DNA of 64,000 nucleotides from Phallusia fumigata (taxonomy: Eukaryota; Chordata; Ascidiacea; Phlebobranchia; Ascidiidae). This document shows positions 51,236-63,000 of this stretch, piece after piece. The position numbers and the translations under genes are program-made. Positions within the stretch are counted from its first letter, which is position 1. Each line of letters opens with the position of its first letter. A model generated the notes under the pieces. It saw only the letters and a program-made list of their open reading frames with translations, had not been told where the DNA came from and did not search any database. The stretch covers positions 1 to 64,000 of the forward strand of contig QXVZ01007785.1 in NCBI GenBank assembly GCA_008931825.1, given 5' to 3'.

Positions 51236-52700
51236 ACCATTGGTTTTTTACATGGCCCAGTTCCAGTTGTTCCGGCCTTACATCAGGTTTTCTACATGTA
51301 GGAATTCCACCAGTGAAGATTTTTAAGTCATATGTTGCCCTTTTTTTAAATTGAGTAAGATACAATGTATGATTATAAAATGTAGAAATGTTTACAAACC
51401 TTCTTAAAGAGAAACCAAGGAACATAAAAACACAAGTTACAGGTCAGATTGTACCGCCGAAGCGTTTTCGACAGGCGCCTGGTGTTAATTCGCTGTTCCA
51501 AACGTCTCTATTCGACTATTGATAACGAGATACAAAGCAAAGCTTATTTTAAAACCGGGATAAGCGTTGTAAAGACGCTATTACAAAAGGTTCTAAAATG
51601 CAAGATCAATTGACAAATCCCATCCGAATTTGGCTAATTACTTTTTTGTTATCCTATGTATCTCGTCTGGAACGGACATTTAAGTGTTCCAAATCCTTGC
51701 ATTGTTTATAGGTTGTTGATACCAAATGCCTGGGATCCATTTCCTGTTGATTCTGTACTTGAAGTGAATTGTTAATTGGCATTGGAACAAAGATAATCAA
51801 CAACATACAGTTAAACCACTGTTGTCTACTGAGTACCGATATTTGCTTAAGATCAAAGTGGTAAGAACAAAAGTGCAATATTATAACTACCAAAGGGACA
51901 TTTATCAACGACTTGTAAATATCTATAAAACTAAAGCAAAATGTGTGTTCATGGGCCATATAATGTGTGTCATGCACATTCAACTACAATCTAGGTAAGC
52001 TCGCGGCACGCAACACATATATTTCTGCTCAACCTACGTAAACTTACTGTTTTTTCTCTCACAATCCTAAAGTTTGGTCCAGCCCCGAATTTTAAATGTG
52101 GACATGTAATTCCATGTTCTCACCATGATAACATGAGTTGATCGTCACCGCTGTGTACGTCACAAGCTGATTTGAGAAGGGGCGTCCAACAAGTCAGGAC
52201 ATGAACATATGCCTGCGTTCGACCGCAGACAGAGTAATACTATTACAAGAGTCCCCCGACAAGACCACTTGCAGCACGCCGTTACTCATAAGTAGGTGTT
52301 AATTGAATATTGGAACTGCATTGGGACGCGTTAAGGGGCCTCTGCGCCAAATCTCATCAGAGCGGATTTAAGTCTTGACACTAAAAAAATCACTGCAGTG
52401 GGGGGACGGGCCCCTCGGTTTTCATGGAAAAGACAATGTCAATAACTCTTGACTTAGAAAGTTCCTAATTTAGCATGTTCATGTTCAAACTTGGAAATGT
52501 AACAGTATCTAAATGTTTTTTTTCCGAAAATTGATGTTTAAAATTCCAACCTTCTATATATATATGTATATGTGATCTACGTCAGACAACAAATAAAATA
52601 AAATCGTAGACCAAAATTAGACGACGCCTATATTTGCTTTTGCAAGACATGACTTTTGCGAACAAACATGTTTTTACTCGATGTTTTAGTGCGCTTTACT
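51236..52700. repeat. Haplotype contig bounded by 'n' 51235 and 52701
   Basis: The block matches 48393-49859 over its full length with roughly 2 percent differences, and its edges coincide exactly with two 'n' positions. This is the signature of an alternative-allele contig placed next to its partner, the same pattern as 13493-14490. Confidence 0.9.
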
Positions 52701-52701
52701 N

Positions 52702-55700
52702 GGCAAGGGGAACGTTGTTGCCATAAAGCTGTCACCTAACTGCTGAAAACGATCGGCTAATTGGACATTTGAATTGTTCAAGTTATGACGGTTTTTATCG
52801 CTTTGACTTGTGATCAGTTGTGTTACAGAGAAAGAACACTGTCGGCACTCGGGGGGATCATAAACTGTTTATTACCCGTGTAAGCAAAGTCGGGCGTTTG
52901 TTTAAACAATAAACGTCGAGGCAACACCCGCTTTAAAGAAAGGTGACAAATAATAACGCATTGAAAACATCAAAGCACAGGGGTAGGGGGTGCATTACAC
53001 GTTTTAGGTTCACAACAAGATGCTAGTTTTTGGAATTGGTTTAGATTGTGACCAACTTGAAACGTATTGTTTATGCCAATTCCAAACCACCTTGTTTTTA
53101 TACCTATCGGAAAATGACAGCATGTTGCTTCTGGGCATGATTCAGTTCTAACCCCGTAACGAATCAGTTCGAAAGGGCGATGAAACAGAGCGCAACTAAT
53201 TTTGTTTAGAGGCGTCCAGTTGCTTCGCACTAACGTGTTATAATTTGAGTCGGTTAAAGAGATTTACTGTAAAGTGTCACTCAGCGTTATCGAAACCCTC
53301 ACATCAGCATAATACATAAAACTGTTACAATTTCTATTTTGAGAAAACAAAAATCTTCGTTTTGCTTTCAAATTGAATTTGTATTCGACATATGTGCCAA
53401 ATCGAATTGTCCCGACTAACCGAACACTTGTCTGAGCACCTGTCTTCCGCTCCGTACACGTAAATATTTATGGTACAAAGTGTGACTCACGAGGTACAAA
53501 ACCGTAATCTCGTTGAGGTAAAGAAACGCTCTTCACTCGGCAAGAGCACAGGCGGCAAAATATTCGTCAGGCGTCGTTTGTCAATCCGTCAAATTTTACA
53601 TGCGAGTCTGTTGTATTCGAACTACACCAATGAAACAGGGAGCATTCGCAGATTTGCCATGAATTTTGCACTGGTGAACAAACCACGTGCAGAAATACGT
53701 GTCACAATTTTTGTTTGATAATGTAACAGTATCGTAATCGAATCCAAATAAATCCTATTATAATTACACTGACTATATGTGCAATATGTGCATAGTTTGA
53801 GATTTATATATTAGACTTCAAACCTTTCGCTTTTGCATTGGGTTACTCGCTGCAGTTGTCATTGACATGACGTAACACCCAGTCAACAGGGGTCAACCAG
53901 GGGGCAATCGACATATTGCGGACGTCACATCGGGATCTTTCAAGCAGCACCTATCGGGGTTAATCCTGTTTAATCTGGACCTTTTCCTTTGCTTGTTTAC
54001 GCGATTTTACCGGTTTATAACGCAATTTTACGCCGCTAATAAATTCCTCTCGCTCTGCGTGCAAGTGTGTGGCGTATGGCCGAACCTTGATTATACAAAG
54101 CAGTCGCGCAGTGCAATCCACTCATGTGTGGTAATTGCGACATGAAATGCGTTTCAACACAATCGGTACCGCCTGTTGGACTTTGAGAAACTTCGTGTTG
54201 TTATGTTTACGCATTGCCACCTCCTGCATGCAACAGCTACAACAGGTGTCAGAGCGAAACTTGGTCAACAAACACGTGTTTTGTGGCGATTAGGTGATAA
54301 GTATTTGCTCTGTTTGTAAACAAATTAAGATCAATGGATTTACATTTCCATTTTAAAGCTTAAATGTTTCATCACAAAATGTAGTTCAATAGAATTTATA
54401 TTATTACTGATAGGACAAATTAAAAACAAGGCATATTTTATTTAACTTGTCAAGGTTGCACACTTTGCTGCTCAGAAAAAACAAGGATTTGTGGAAAACA
54501 GTGTCTTCAGTAACATTACAATATAGAGATGAATGTTGCAATTTAAAAACGACACAAATAATATATGTCGTGCCCGTCACACATTTCATAAACTACAGTT
54601 ATCGTAGTCTCATGTGGCGGAACAAATTTACACCAATTGCCTCAAAAACAACAATGCATCGCATTATACCGCGAGCAAAAACCTCCAGGTGTCGCCTAAT
54701 TCAATTGGAATCTTATAAATCACTGCCTTCAGGAACTAGCTATTGAAAGTCAGCAATGAGTTTTGCCTTTAATCTCTAAATTTTCACTCTACAGCTATCT
54801 TCTCCCGAGATATTCCAACTCTAACACGTTTTTCAGCCTTCAAGTCTCTGCGCTGTTCATTGTGGACTTAGTTTTTACGTCGGTGCCTACCAGTAATTCA
54901 ATATTCGTAACACACGAACTGTTATTATCTCTTGTTGAGTCAATCCGGTAAACGAGCTGTTTCTCGATGCTCACAAACCGAGCCACAATTTTTGCTTTGA
55001 ATTATCTTGTAAATACATCGTAATTGTTGTGTTGGTGCGTGGGAATAGTTCAGTGTGTGTTAAGACGCGTTGTTGTGAATCTTTTTGTTTTTCGTTTGCA
55101 AATTGCAAGAGCTATGCACGCAAGATTTTCAATTTTTAAAAATCATAGCATTCTGTTGCGAAACAGTGAAGGTCAATGCCAAAGGTTAAACTGTTATCGT
55201 ATCTTTTAAAAAATCAACATTTTCAGACCACAAAAGTATAATAGTGGATCACAATTATTTCGGTAATGATATATGAACCTTGTAATGATATAAGAATTTT
55301 CCTTTCTTAAGTTGCGTTTTTTACCCAAAACGTGTTTTGTGTAAGAAAATCTGTTTTCATCTCCATGAATTTGTAACCATTATTCATCCCTGTAGTATCC
55401 TAACTGCATTTTTACAACATATGCTAACAATGAGCAGCTTGATGTGTGCATGTAGGTGGTGCTTGAAAAGCAAGACTGTTGTGAAAAAGGCAACTTCAAA
55501 GACCAAAGCGAGCAGTGAGTGAAATCCCAAGACAGCAAGCATCCAACAAACAGACGCAGGCTATGCGGAACATACATTATTAATAAATAAATCGCCGTTA
55601 AAATTCCCCACTTGAAAATATTATACACCAGTTAAATGACAGCCACATGGCTCTTCCCTGTAACTAATGCGCGCAAATTGAGAAACCTTACCACGAGGCC

Positions 55701-56923
55701 TTTGACACATTTGTTGTAATTGTGACAGAAATCAATGACAATTAGATTAGAAACTAGTTTATCAGAATTGATATCATTGATTAATGAGTACACCTGATTG
55801 AACATTGGTTTCAGACTCAATTCAAGTAACAGACGGAACCAGTTTAAACACATTAAGATCAACATTGTGAAACATAACGAGGACGTTTCAAAATGGCGTC
55901 TTGGTGAAAGAAAACTGTGTTGTCAGTTACTCATTTAAACGGTATTGTGCCTTAAACGGTTGACAACAAACCATTTTTGTATACAGTGAAACAACTTATG
56001 CTACCGTCCGTTGTCTATTTTGACTCATTTATTAACTGTCGCTGAAGTCTTTAGCTTACAACAGAAACCAAACCTGTCCATAATCTATTCTCACCCTGGA
56101 GTTGTTTGACAAGCGCTTGCCACTAACAACAGCGCCGGTCACCGGATGTATTGTTTACACTTCTTTTATCATCTACCCTCATCTCACAGCGAAAATCCTT
56201 CGCCACCTAATTAAATGTTAACAAGTCGTTCCCTTACGCAAACCTTTTAACAAGCAGGCCATAAACTATAAAGACCATGTGGGATTATGGTTAAATTTAC
56301 TGACTTAAAAAGCAGACAAAAGTTAAATATTTCAGGTTTATTTTGTTTTTTGTTTTCATGATGCGCTAAATAAACGTAAAACATGATGCGCTAAATGAAC
56401 GTAAGACAGTAAAGATGAACTTTAACACAACCATCCATAGCGCACAATAATATATCTAATGTTTCGAGTCAATTTCGCAAATGCAAAAAAAGACACAGGC
56501 AAAGTTTATACATGCACACACAAGAAAGAATGGATAATACTTGGAAACTGAGAATGTGCGTTTTCAAACATGGGACTTGAGGGCAGCGTGGCCAGTGCAA
56601 CATGTAAGTACCTCGTTATATGTTGTAAACCAGTGTTGATGTCTGGTTTATGTCCAATAACAACCTGCCTCAGTTGACATTTCTTTGTCGAAAATCCTGG
56701 TGAGGGAGTCTTTCGAGGATATTGCCACGAATGTACATTAGCTGTAGCAGCTATGCATGAAACGAGAAAAGCGTTGAAGCGGCCTCCGACCTCGCAACTC
56801 TCTTGGTCAGAACGAACGCTTCGGTGTTGCTCATGACCGGTAGGTTTAGCATATTCCAACAACCAAGTGACATCACAGTATGGCTTGCACTGAATTTATG
56901 TTGGGTTGCGGGATTTGACGAAG
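52702..56923. other. Non-coding stretch 3' of Irx gene B
   Basis: I see no supported exon on either strand. A 26-base unit containing ATGATGCGCTAAAT is repeated twice in tandem at about 56359-56408. The remainder is AT-rich single-copy sequence. Confidence 0.45.
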
Positions 56924-56929
56924 TTTATT

Positions 56930-59900
56930 TCAATCTGTAAACAATATTTATTTAAATATTTGTTCATGAAAACAAAATTTGGCAATTGGGAATTTTAGAA
57001 ATATTTTAAAATCGTGAAGTGAGCTAGTTTTTACCTACCGGTTTTGCTGCTTTGGTGGTCTTGGGTGTCAGACGAGTGGATAGAATCATTGTCATCAAGC
57101 TGACACTCTAAAAAACAAAATTGATTTTGACCATTTCAAAGTGATTTAGTGTAAGCCAAGAAATGCGTGGTTATTAAATCGTATGTAATTTCTGTGTAAG
57201 CATTTCAATATGGTTTATAACAACCCTATTTTATTCGATGTTTTACCTTTAGAGTCTTTTCGTTGATTAACGTTGCAAACTTGTTGGCGCATCAGGTGCG
57301 CGTTTTCTTGAAACGACGATACATCCACGAAACCGGTTGGAAGTCGTACAACACCGTTGACAAGTTGTTGGTGATCCAGCATGTGGTTGCCATGGGGATG
57401 GGTAGAACTTAGGCTAATTGCTAACTGGTGCAACTGCTGGGGCGTCATTGGAACATTATTAGCTAGAGATGTCGGCGATTTTGCCGTAAGTCCCGCTATA
57501 CGTTGATGCAATACATCGTCCATCCAATTCCTTACAGCCCTTGCGTCAGGTTGGAAATTCATTTCAGTCCTTTTTGCTGATGGTTGTGGAGAATTTGTTT
57601 CAGATTTTTTCGGATTGTCGTCACTCGTCGCAACATCAGCCAGGGACCAAATTTTCGGTTTGTTAGGAGATGAAGAAGACCCAGTTGCATTGGATGGGGT
57701 TTGAGGAGATTTAGAAGGTGTTTGCGATGTTGGTGACGGACTGTCGCTTCCTGATGCATGTCCGTCAGGTTGACCAATGCGCATCGGGTTGCCGGGAAGA
57801 TTTTGCAGTGCTTGCTGGTAATGATGCATTTGCGCCTGTTCGTTGAAAGCGGCCATTACATGTGGCGGCAAACTGTGGCCCCTTGAGGCAGCAATAAGAG
57901 AAGCAGCAGCGGCCGGGTTGAATTGAGCAGGCAAGTTGTGTCCGGGGTGAAAAATTCGGTGTGTCGGTTGCGAGGTCGGTAGATGGCATGACACGGTTCC
58001 TTTAAAGGGCATTCCAGGCCGAAGAGCGGAGTGGACGGATGGAGAAAGACTGCTGGGCATTGCTGGTGGGGAGTTACGTTGGTTTGCATATGGATGAACT
58101 GCATGGCGTGCAAAGTGTGAAGATAGCTGCCTTGCTCTGTGTTCTTCGTTTAAACGATTAAAACCTAAAAAAAACAATTTAAATTGAATATGTCGTTGCT
58201 TGAGTTGCCCGATAAACGTTAAACATCCACCCATGAACGTAACGATAATCCAGAGTTCAATGCGAGTTCAGCGAACGATGANAAAAAAAACAATTTAAAT
58301 TGAATATGTCGTTGCTTGAGTTGCCCGATAAACGTTAAACATCCACCCATGAACGTAACGATAATCCAGAGTTCAATGCGAGTTCAGCGAACGATGACTA
58401 TTGACACGTGATGCAACGCTCACCGCTTGTCAGTAAATCGTCATGTCGGCGCTTGCATGCATTAAGTAATTACAAGACGAAATCATTTACACTTTTTGTG
58501 ACCTGACCATGACCCCACGGTGTGAATTACGTGCCCTTTGCGGCCAACTAAGAAAGCATCACTGAAACTTAAGGCAAAGTCAAAACAACATTTGTTTACA
58601 CGCCGCCATTTTTTTCATAAATACCACACCTGAGTTTGGCGATTCCTTTCCGCCGTTGGTTGACTCGGAACGAGCAGCATCGTTGGTTTCGCTTGGTTTA
58701 TCGGCGTGGAGTGAATTCTCCGGATGATCGGAATATATCGCGCTCTCATCCGACAAACTTTCTCCGCCACTGTTATGTCCGTTGGGCCGCATAGCTTCAC
58801 GGCGTCCATCAGCGCCTGGTGGAACCACGGAATGGTTTGTTTGTTGGGAACAAAGATCGCTGTCAGTTCCGATGGGTGTTGAGGATCTACTGTTGTTATT
58901 CGGGATGCTGTGGTTACCATCGTCCATGTCATCATCGTCATCATCTTCTCCACATCTGTTACGCGGTGACCATGTCATCTTGTTCTCCTTCTTTAAGCGG
59001 CGACGGGCGTTTGCAAACCAAGTTGACACCTGATGCAAAAAATAAGATTAATTAGATATTATGTTGCAAAGACTATGCTATCACATGTAATAAAATCTCC
59101 AAATAAGTTGAATTTAACTTGTTGATTTCACAAACCTGAGTAAGTGTCATTTTGGTTATAATAGCGAGCATGATTTTTTCTCCTTTTGTAGGGTACGGGT
59201 TTTTTCGGTGTTCATTCAGCCACGCTTTCAATGTAGATGTTGTTTCTCTCGTTGCATTTTTTCTGCGTGCGCCGTCGGTTAAACCCATTGGGCCGTATCT
59301 AAAAAAACAAAAAATCAACATTGCGAAACCGATAAAAAAAACTTTATTAAAACGAAAGTAAGAAATTGCACCAGTATTGTTGACAATCAAGAAAAAAATC
59401 TTTACCCGTATCCGTAGTGCGCGGCCATTGCGGGATCATAATAGGCGGCAGCTTGTGACAATCCTGCCCGCCAAGCTTCGGAATTATCGCCGGGGCCCTT
59501 GAAAGCATAAACACCTTGTTTATTTCACAGTCAAAATTGGCAAATGTCAAGTAAAATTGGCCAACGTACAGAATTTAGCACCAAAGTGATACGGATAGTT
59601 ATCGCTTTTTCGGCGATACATTTCTACAAACTCAAACGCACAACTTTACCGGACCGCATCATGAATGATATTTTATAAACAACAATCATTAAACACTTAG
59701 GTTTAACTCAAAGTTTTATCTCTAGGGGAATGTGATAATTTGTATCAGTTTAGGCAATTTTACTGAAGGCGTGAAATATTAATAGACGTCACACGTGCCG
59801 GCCATTTTGTACCGATAAATATTTGGTTTTGGCGGCTAATAAAATAAAATAAAACAAAAACTACGTTAAACAATTGTTTTGTAACTTAATTTACCATGTG

Positions 59901-60050
59901 TGAGTAAAATGCCGATGGATCTGTAGCAGCAGCTACAGCAGCAGCCGCGGCTGGTCCGTACGGGAGATAGCCCGGAAACGGCGGGGACTGATACGGGGTT
60001 CCGTACATCGCAAGCCCGGGAAGTCGAGCGGCTACAAGTCGAGCGTCCAT
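56930..60050 (-). CDS. Irx: Iroquois-class TALE homeobox transcription factor, gene B
   Basis: The seven exons are 60050-59895, 59497-59406, 59298-59136, 59029-58630, 58164-57247, 57107-57039 and 56934-56930. All junctions are GT-AG and phases chain (0, 2, 0, 1, 1, 1), giving about 600 residues. ATG 60050 is preceded nine bases upstream by an in-frame TGA, which fixes the start. The N-terminus has [13 protein letters not shown] and an alanine run. The homeodomain (about 93-155) has NPYP and [20 protein letters not shown] and is followed by an acidic run ([10 protein letters not shown]). A canonical Iro box [12 protein letters not shown] lies near residue 439, and [10 protein letters not shown]...LTAK follows. 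The nuclear regulator role is family knowledge. The final two short exons rest on phase and splice signals only; without them the frame stops at 57215. Confidence 0.93.
58167..58397. repeat. 115-base direct duplication around 'n' 58282 in an Irx gene B intron
   Basis: 58167-58281 and 58283-58397 are identical. The left copy begins within the acceptor pyrimidine tract of exon 5. This is an unmerged contig overlap, so the intron is probably about 116 bases shorter. Confidence 0.9.
59136..59298 (-). CDS. Irx gene B exon 3: N-terminal two thirds of the homeodomain
   Basis: This 163-base exon reads [20 protein letters not shown] then [14 protein letters not shown] and [10 protein letters not shown], ending in phase 0. 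The following intron is 106 bases. The exon differs from the gene A exon mainly by synonymous changes, and the few protein differences are conservative, showing strong constraint on the homeodomain. Confidence 0.96.
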
Positions 60051-63000
60051 TGACGATCAGATCTTATCACTTTCAGGTGATATTAATTGGAATTCCGTTG
60101 ACAAACCTAAAATGTGGTTTATTTAACAGAACATGAAATAATTGTAAATGTACAACGGAATTTAGAAGCACATTTTTTCTTACCACACCGAAACCTATAC
60201 TTCGACAACCCAATGCAAACTGTTTATCCGGCTTTACTTAAAGTAAAACTTTATCAAATTTCACCTACCTCGTATTGAAGACAGTCAACTTCCACTTGTA
60301 TTCAATGTTGAAAAGTATTTTGGTAAAATCCTTTGTACAAAAGCAACACCAAACCAATACGTGTTTAGCTGCACCTAGGAAAACATACAACGGTAGGTTA
60401 GCATGATTTTCTGACAAGAATTCCTGCTGCTGCTTAGTATGTCCATCTTCGAAATCAGTTTTAACAACTAACTGGGTTAAGGCGGAAAGAGAGATCATTT
60501 TTTTCGAGTTTGTTTTCACGCGCGATCGACATTTTTTCAACTGGCGAAAATCCCAGTAGACCGCTTCTCGCCTTTCTCGTCGAGTCGATAACGCGAGTTC
60601 GTCGCTCTGTCTCTCTCCTCGCCCCGTCTGTTCTTGTCAACTTTTTTCTCACTAATGATGCTCTGTGTCGCCTCCTGGCGTTCTCGTAATCCATTGTTTC
60701 CGAGATTGACTTAACAACGCCACCAGTCACCAATTTATGCATTGGGAACGGTATAACTGTCTTTCCTTGCTTACACATGAGATTGTTTACCTTATTTCTA
60801 AACTTGCATTGACCATTTCGCTGGTACACTCTGTTTGTTGTATTACAGTTGGTGGCTGAAGTTACCATCACGAATCATACTTTACTTTACTGAGAGTGTT
60901 TGAAACTATCGACTTTTACCAAGTTGAAACTGTTAAGATTAGACAATGATCGTTTGGGGTTAATCACTAGTTTAATTATTCCAATGAGACAACTGCCAAT
61001 TACTAACCGCATTCCGTCTTATATAGTTAGAATTGGATTTTTTTGCCACTCGCGTTTTGTCAGCTCAGCGGCAGACTAACGGATTATCGCAAGCTGAGTA
61101 TGTAGACACGAGCGCCGATGAGATGAAACAAGGGCGGCAGTGGGGGATCACAAACACCTTTTACATTTACTCCAATGACAAAGAGAATGTTTGCAGACCA
61201 ACTGTCCCGCTGCGCTCTGTCTGTTACCCACTTTTCTTACAGGAAAGGATTAACTCTGCTGTGTATAAAAATGTTTATCACATTGCCTTGACGCCTGGCG
61301 CCTTTTATTTTCTTTAATCAAGTTGTAGCTAATCTATTTTACCGCTAATATTTTACAACGCCACACATAGAGTATAGGTTAGTTTGTACACAGGACTTCG
61401 TAAAACTGTTATATTGACTTAACAACAGGTGCAGTTCTATCACTTGTTTGCACTTGCTCTCGGGTACAAATGATCGCCCTTTGTTACAAAACAATGAAAC
61501 TTTACAAGGCGAGCTACCTTAAACTAAATGTGTGTGCCTAGCAGTTCAAAATACTAGCCTTATATTTCACATTAAAATTTTATGTGCCACAAATATTTAT
61601 AAATTAGATACAACCTCTGCATGCTATCTGTTTTAGTCAACCTTTGCTAAAAGTAAATGCTTTTTGTATTACTTGATTTTGTAAACCTATTATTTAGGAA
61701 ACTGTTAGCTGACAAAAACATCAACAGTGTTCGCAAGTTGAACTCTGCTAATTAGGTGCGAAAATATTTTCAATGTGTCACTTCCATGTGTTTTTTGTTA
61801 ATGGAGCGCGTGTCCAAAGGGACGATCTGTCCAAAGTTTGACATGGGACTCGATGACAGCATTTTTCACTTACACAGGAAACGGAATTCACAGGAGTATT
61901 GTAAGTGACACAGTCTGTTTTGACTGCGTGAGTGTTAATAAATGTTGTGAATTGTGGTTGTTCACAAATAACAAACTAGATGTCCTGTCTTATTTAAAAA
62001 GTGAAAGTTTCTGTGTTTCTACTAAAATTCTTTCTACTAAAGAATTAAAACTTCCAACGTTTTTTTTACTCTCAAATATTGTTTACAAAGTAACAACTCT
62101 TGATTGTGGCAGCTGTCCACACTTAAAATCATGTTTGTAAACAAGGCTCAAAAACTGCTTTTAGCTTTTAGCTTTTGTCTGCAGCAGTTGAATTTTTACG
62201 AATGGAAGAAAACAATGAACCGTGGCTTGTCGTGCTGCGTCCAAACAAAAGGGGTTCGCGCTAAAATTAATGGGACGGTGTTATCATCTAATTGCCGCCA
62301 TGCTCGCTGGTCATTGTTTCCTACGAGGGGCAGATAATAATACAAGGGAGAATCAAACTGTTACAGTTGCAACGTTTGTTCCTGATAGACAATGCACACC
62401 GTAACGGTTAATTGGTAATTCCCCGAGATAATCTAAAACCGGTTCTTTGTCTAAACCCTTGTTAGGGACCTCCTTATTTGCGTGATATCATGTGCTTTCT
62501 ACAACAACACGCTGGCAGCGCATAAAAACTTCACGCAAATCTACCGAATCACCGATTTGAAAGGATTTCGTTAAACAAAGCTATTCTGACTATTCCCTGT
62601 CATTGCTTCGTACAAATAGTCCAGCGTTGCAACAAGCTGTTGATAAGGGGCTATTACCAATGTTAGTCAACTAAAGGTGACCTCTACTGCTTGTAGTCAG
62701 TCTTGTATTTTTAATATGGATGACATTGATCCCGGAGGTGCCAAGTTGGGACTAATTGTAATCAACCCAACATAAAGCTATTTCCAGGTTGCCTTTGGTC
62801 ACATTTAACTAACATGTGTTAAAATAATGGTCGTGCGACAGGTATTATTACCGAAAACTACTTTGCTCTTTCTCAAACAAAACTCAACAAACACTTCGCA
62901 TTTTGTAAAACTGGGCCTTGTCAGAATAAAAGCTCCAACATTTATATGTGTTTCCTGCCAAATCTGCAAAACATCGATGTATAATATTACAAAATTACCA

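Larger units (their letters stand above)
34072..56929. other. 23 kb region between the two Irx genes without a supported gene
   Basis: Both strands were scanned and no recognisable exon was found. The longest open frame is minus 45284-44652 (210 codons), which lacks any motif I know. The stretch includes the haplotype duplications at 37.2-37.6 kb, 38.1-38.4 kb and 48.4/51.2 kb and a CpG-rich block at 50.16-51.23 kb. Its position between two co-oriented Irx paralogs suggests shared regulatory DNA, as in other Irx clusters, but no individual element is proven. Confidence 0.5.

Noticed and set aside
58164-58234. ATG at 58234 as the start of a separate 339-residue gene
   Set aside because: A clear acceptor at 58164 joins this frame in phase to the upstream homeobox exon. 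The codons before it are intron sequence read as protein.
60461-60871. 136-codon minus frame upstream of Irx gene B, with a very basic middle
   Set aside because: It does not connect in phase to the ATG at 60050, which has an in-frame stop just upstream. It probably lies in leader or promoter DNA.
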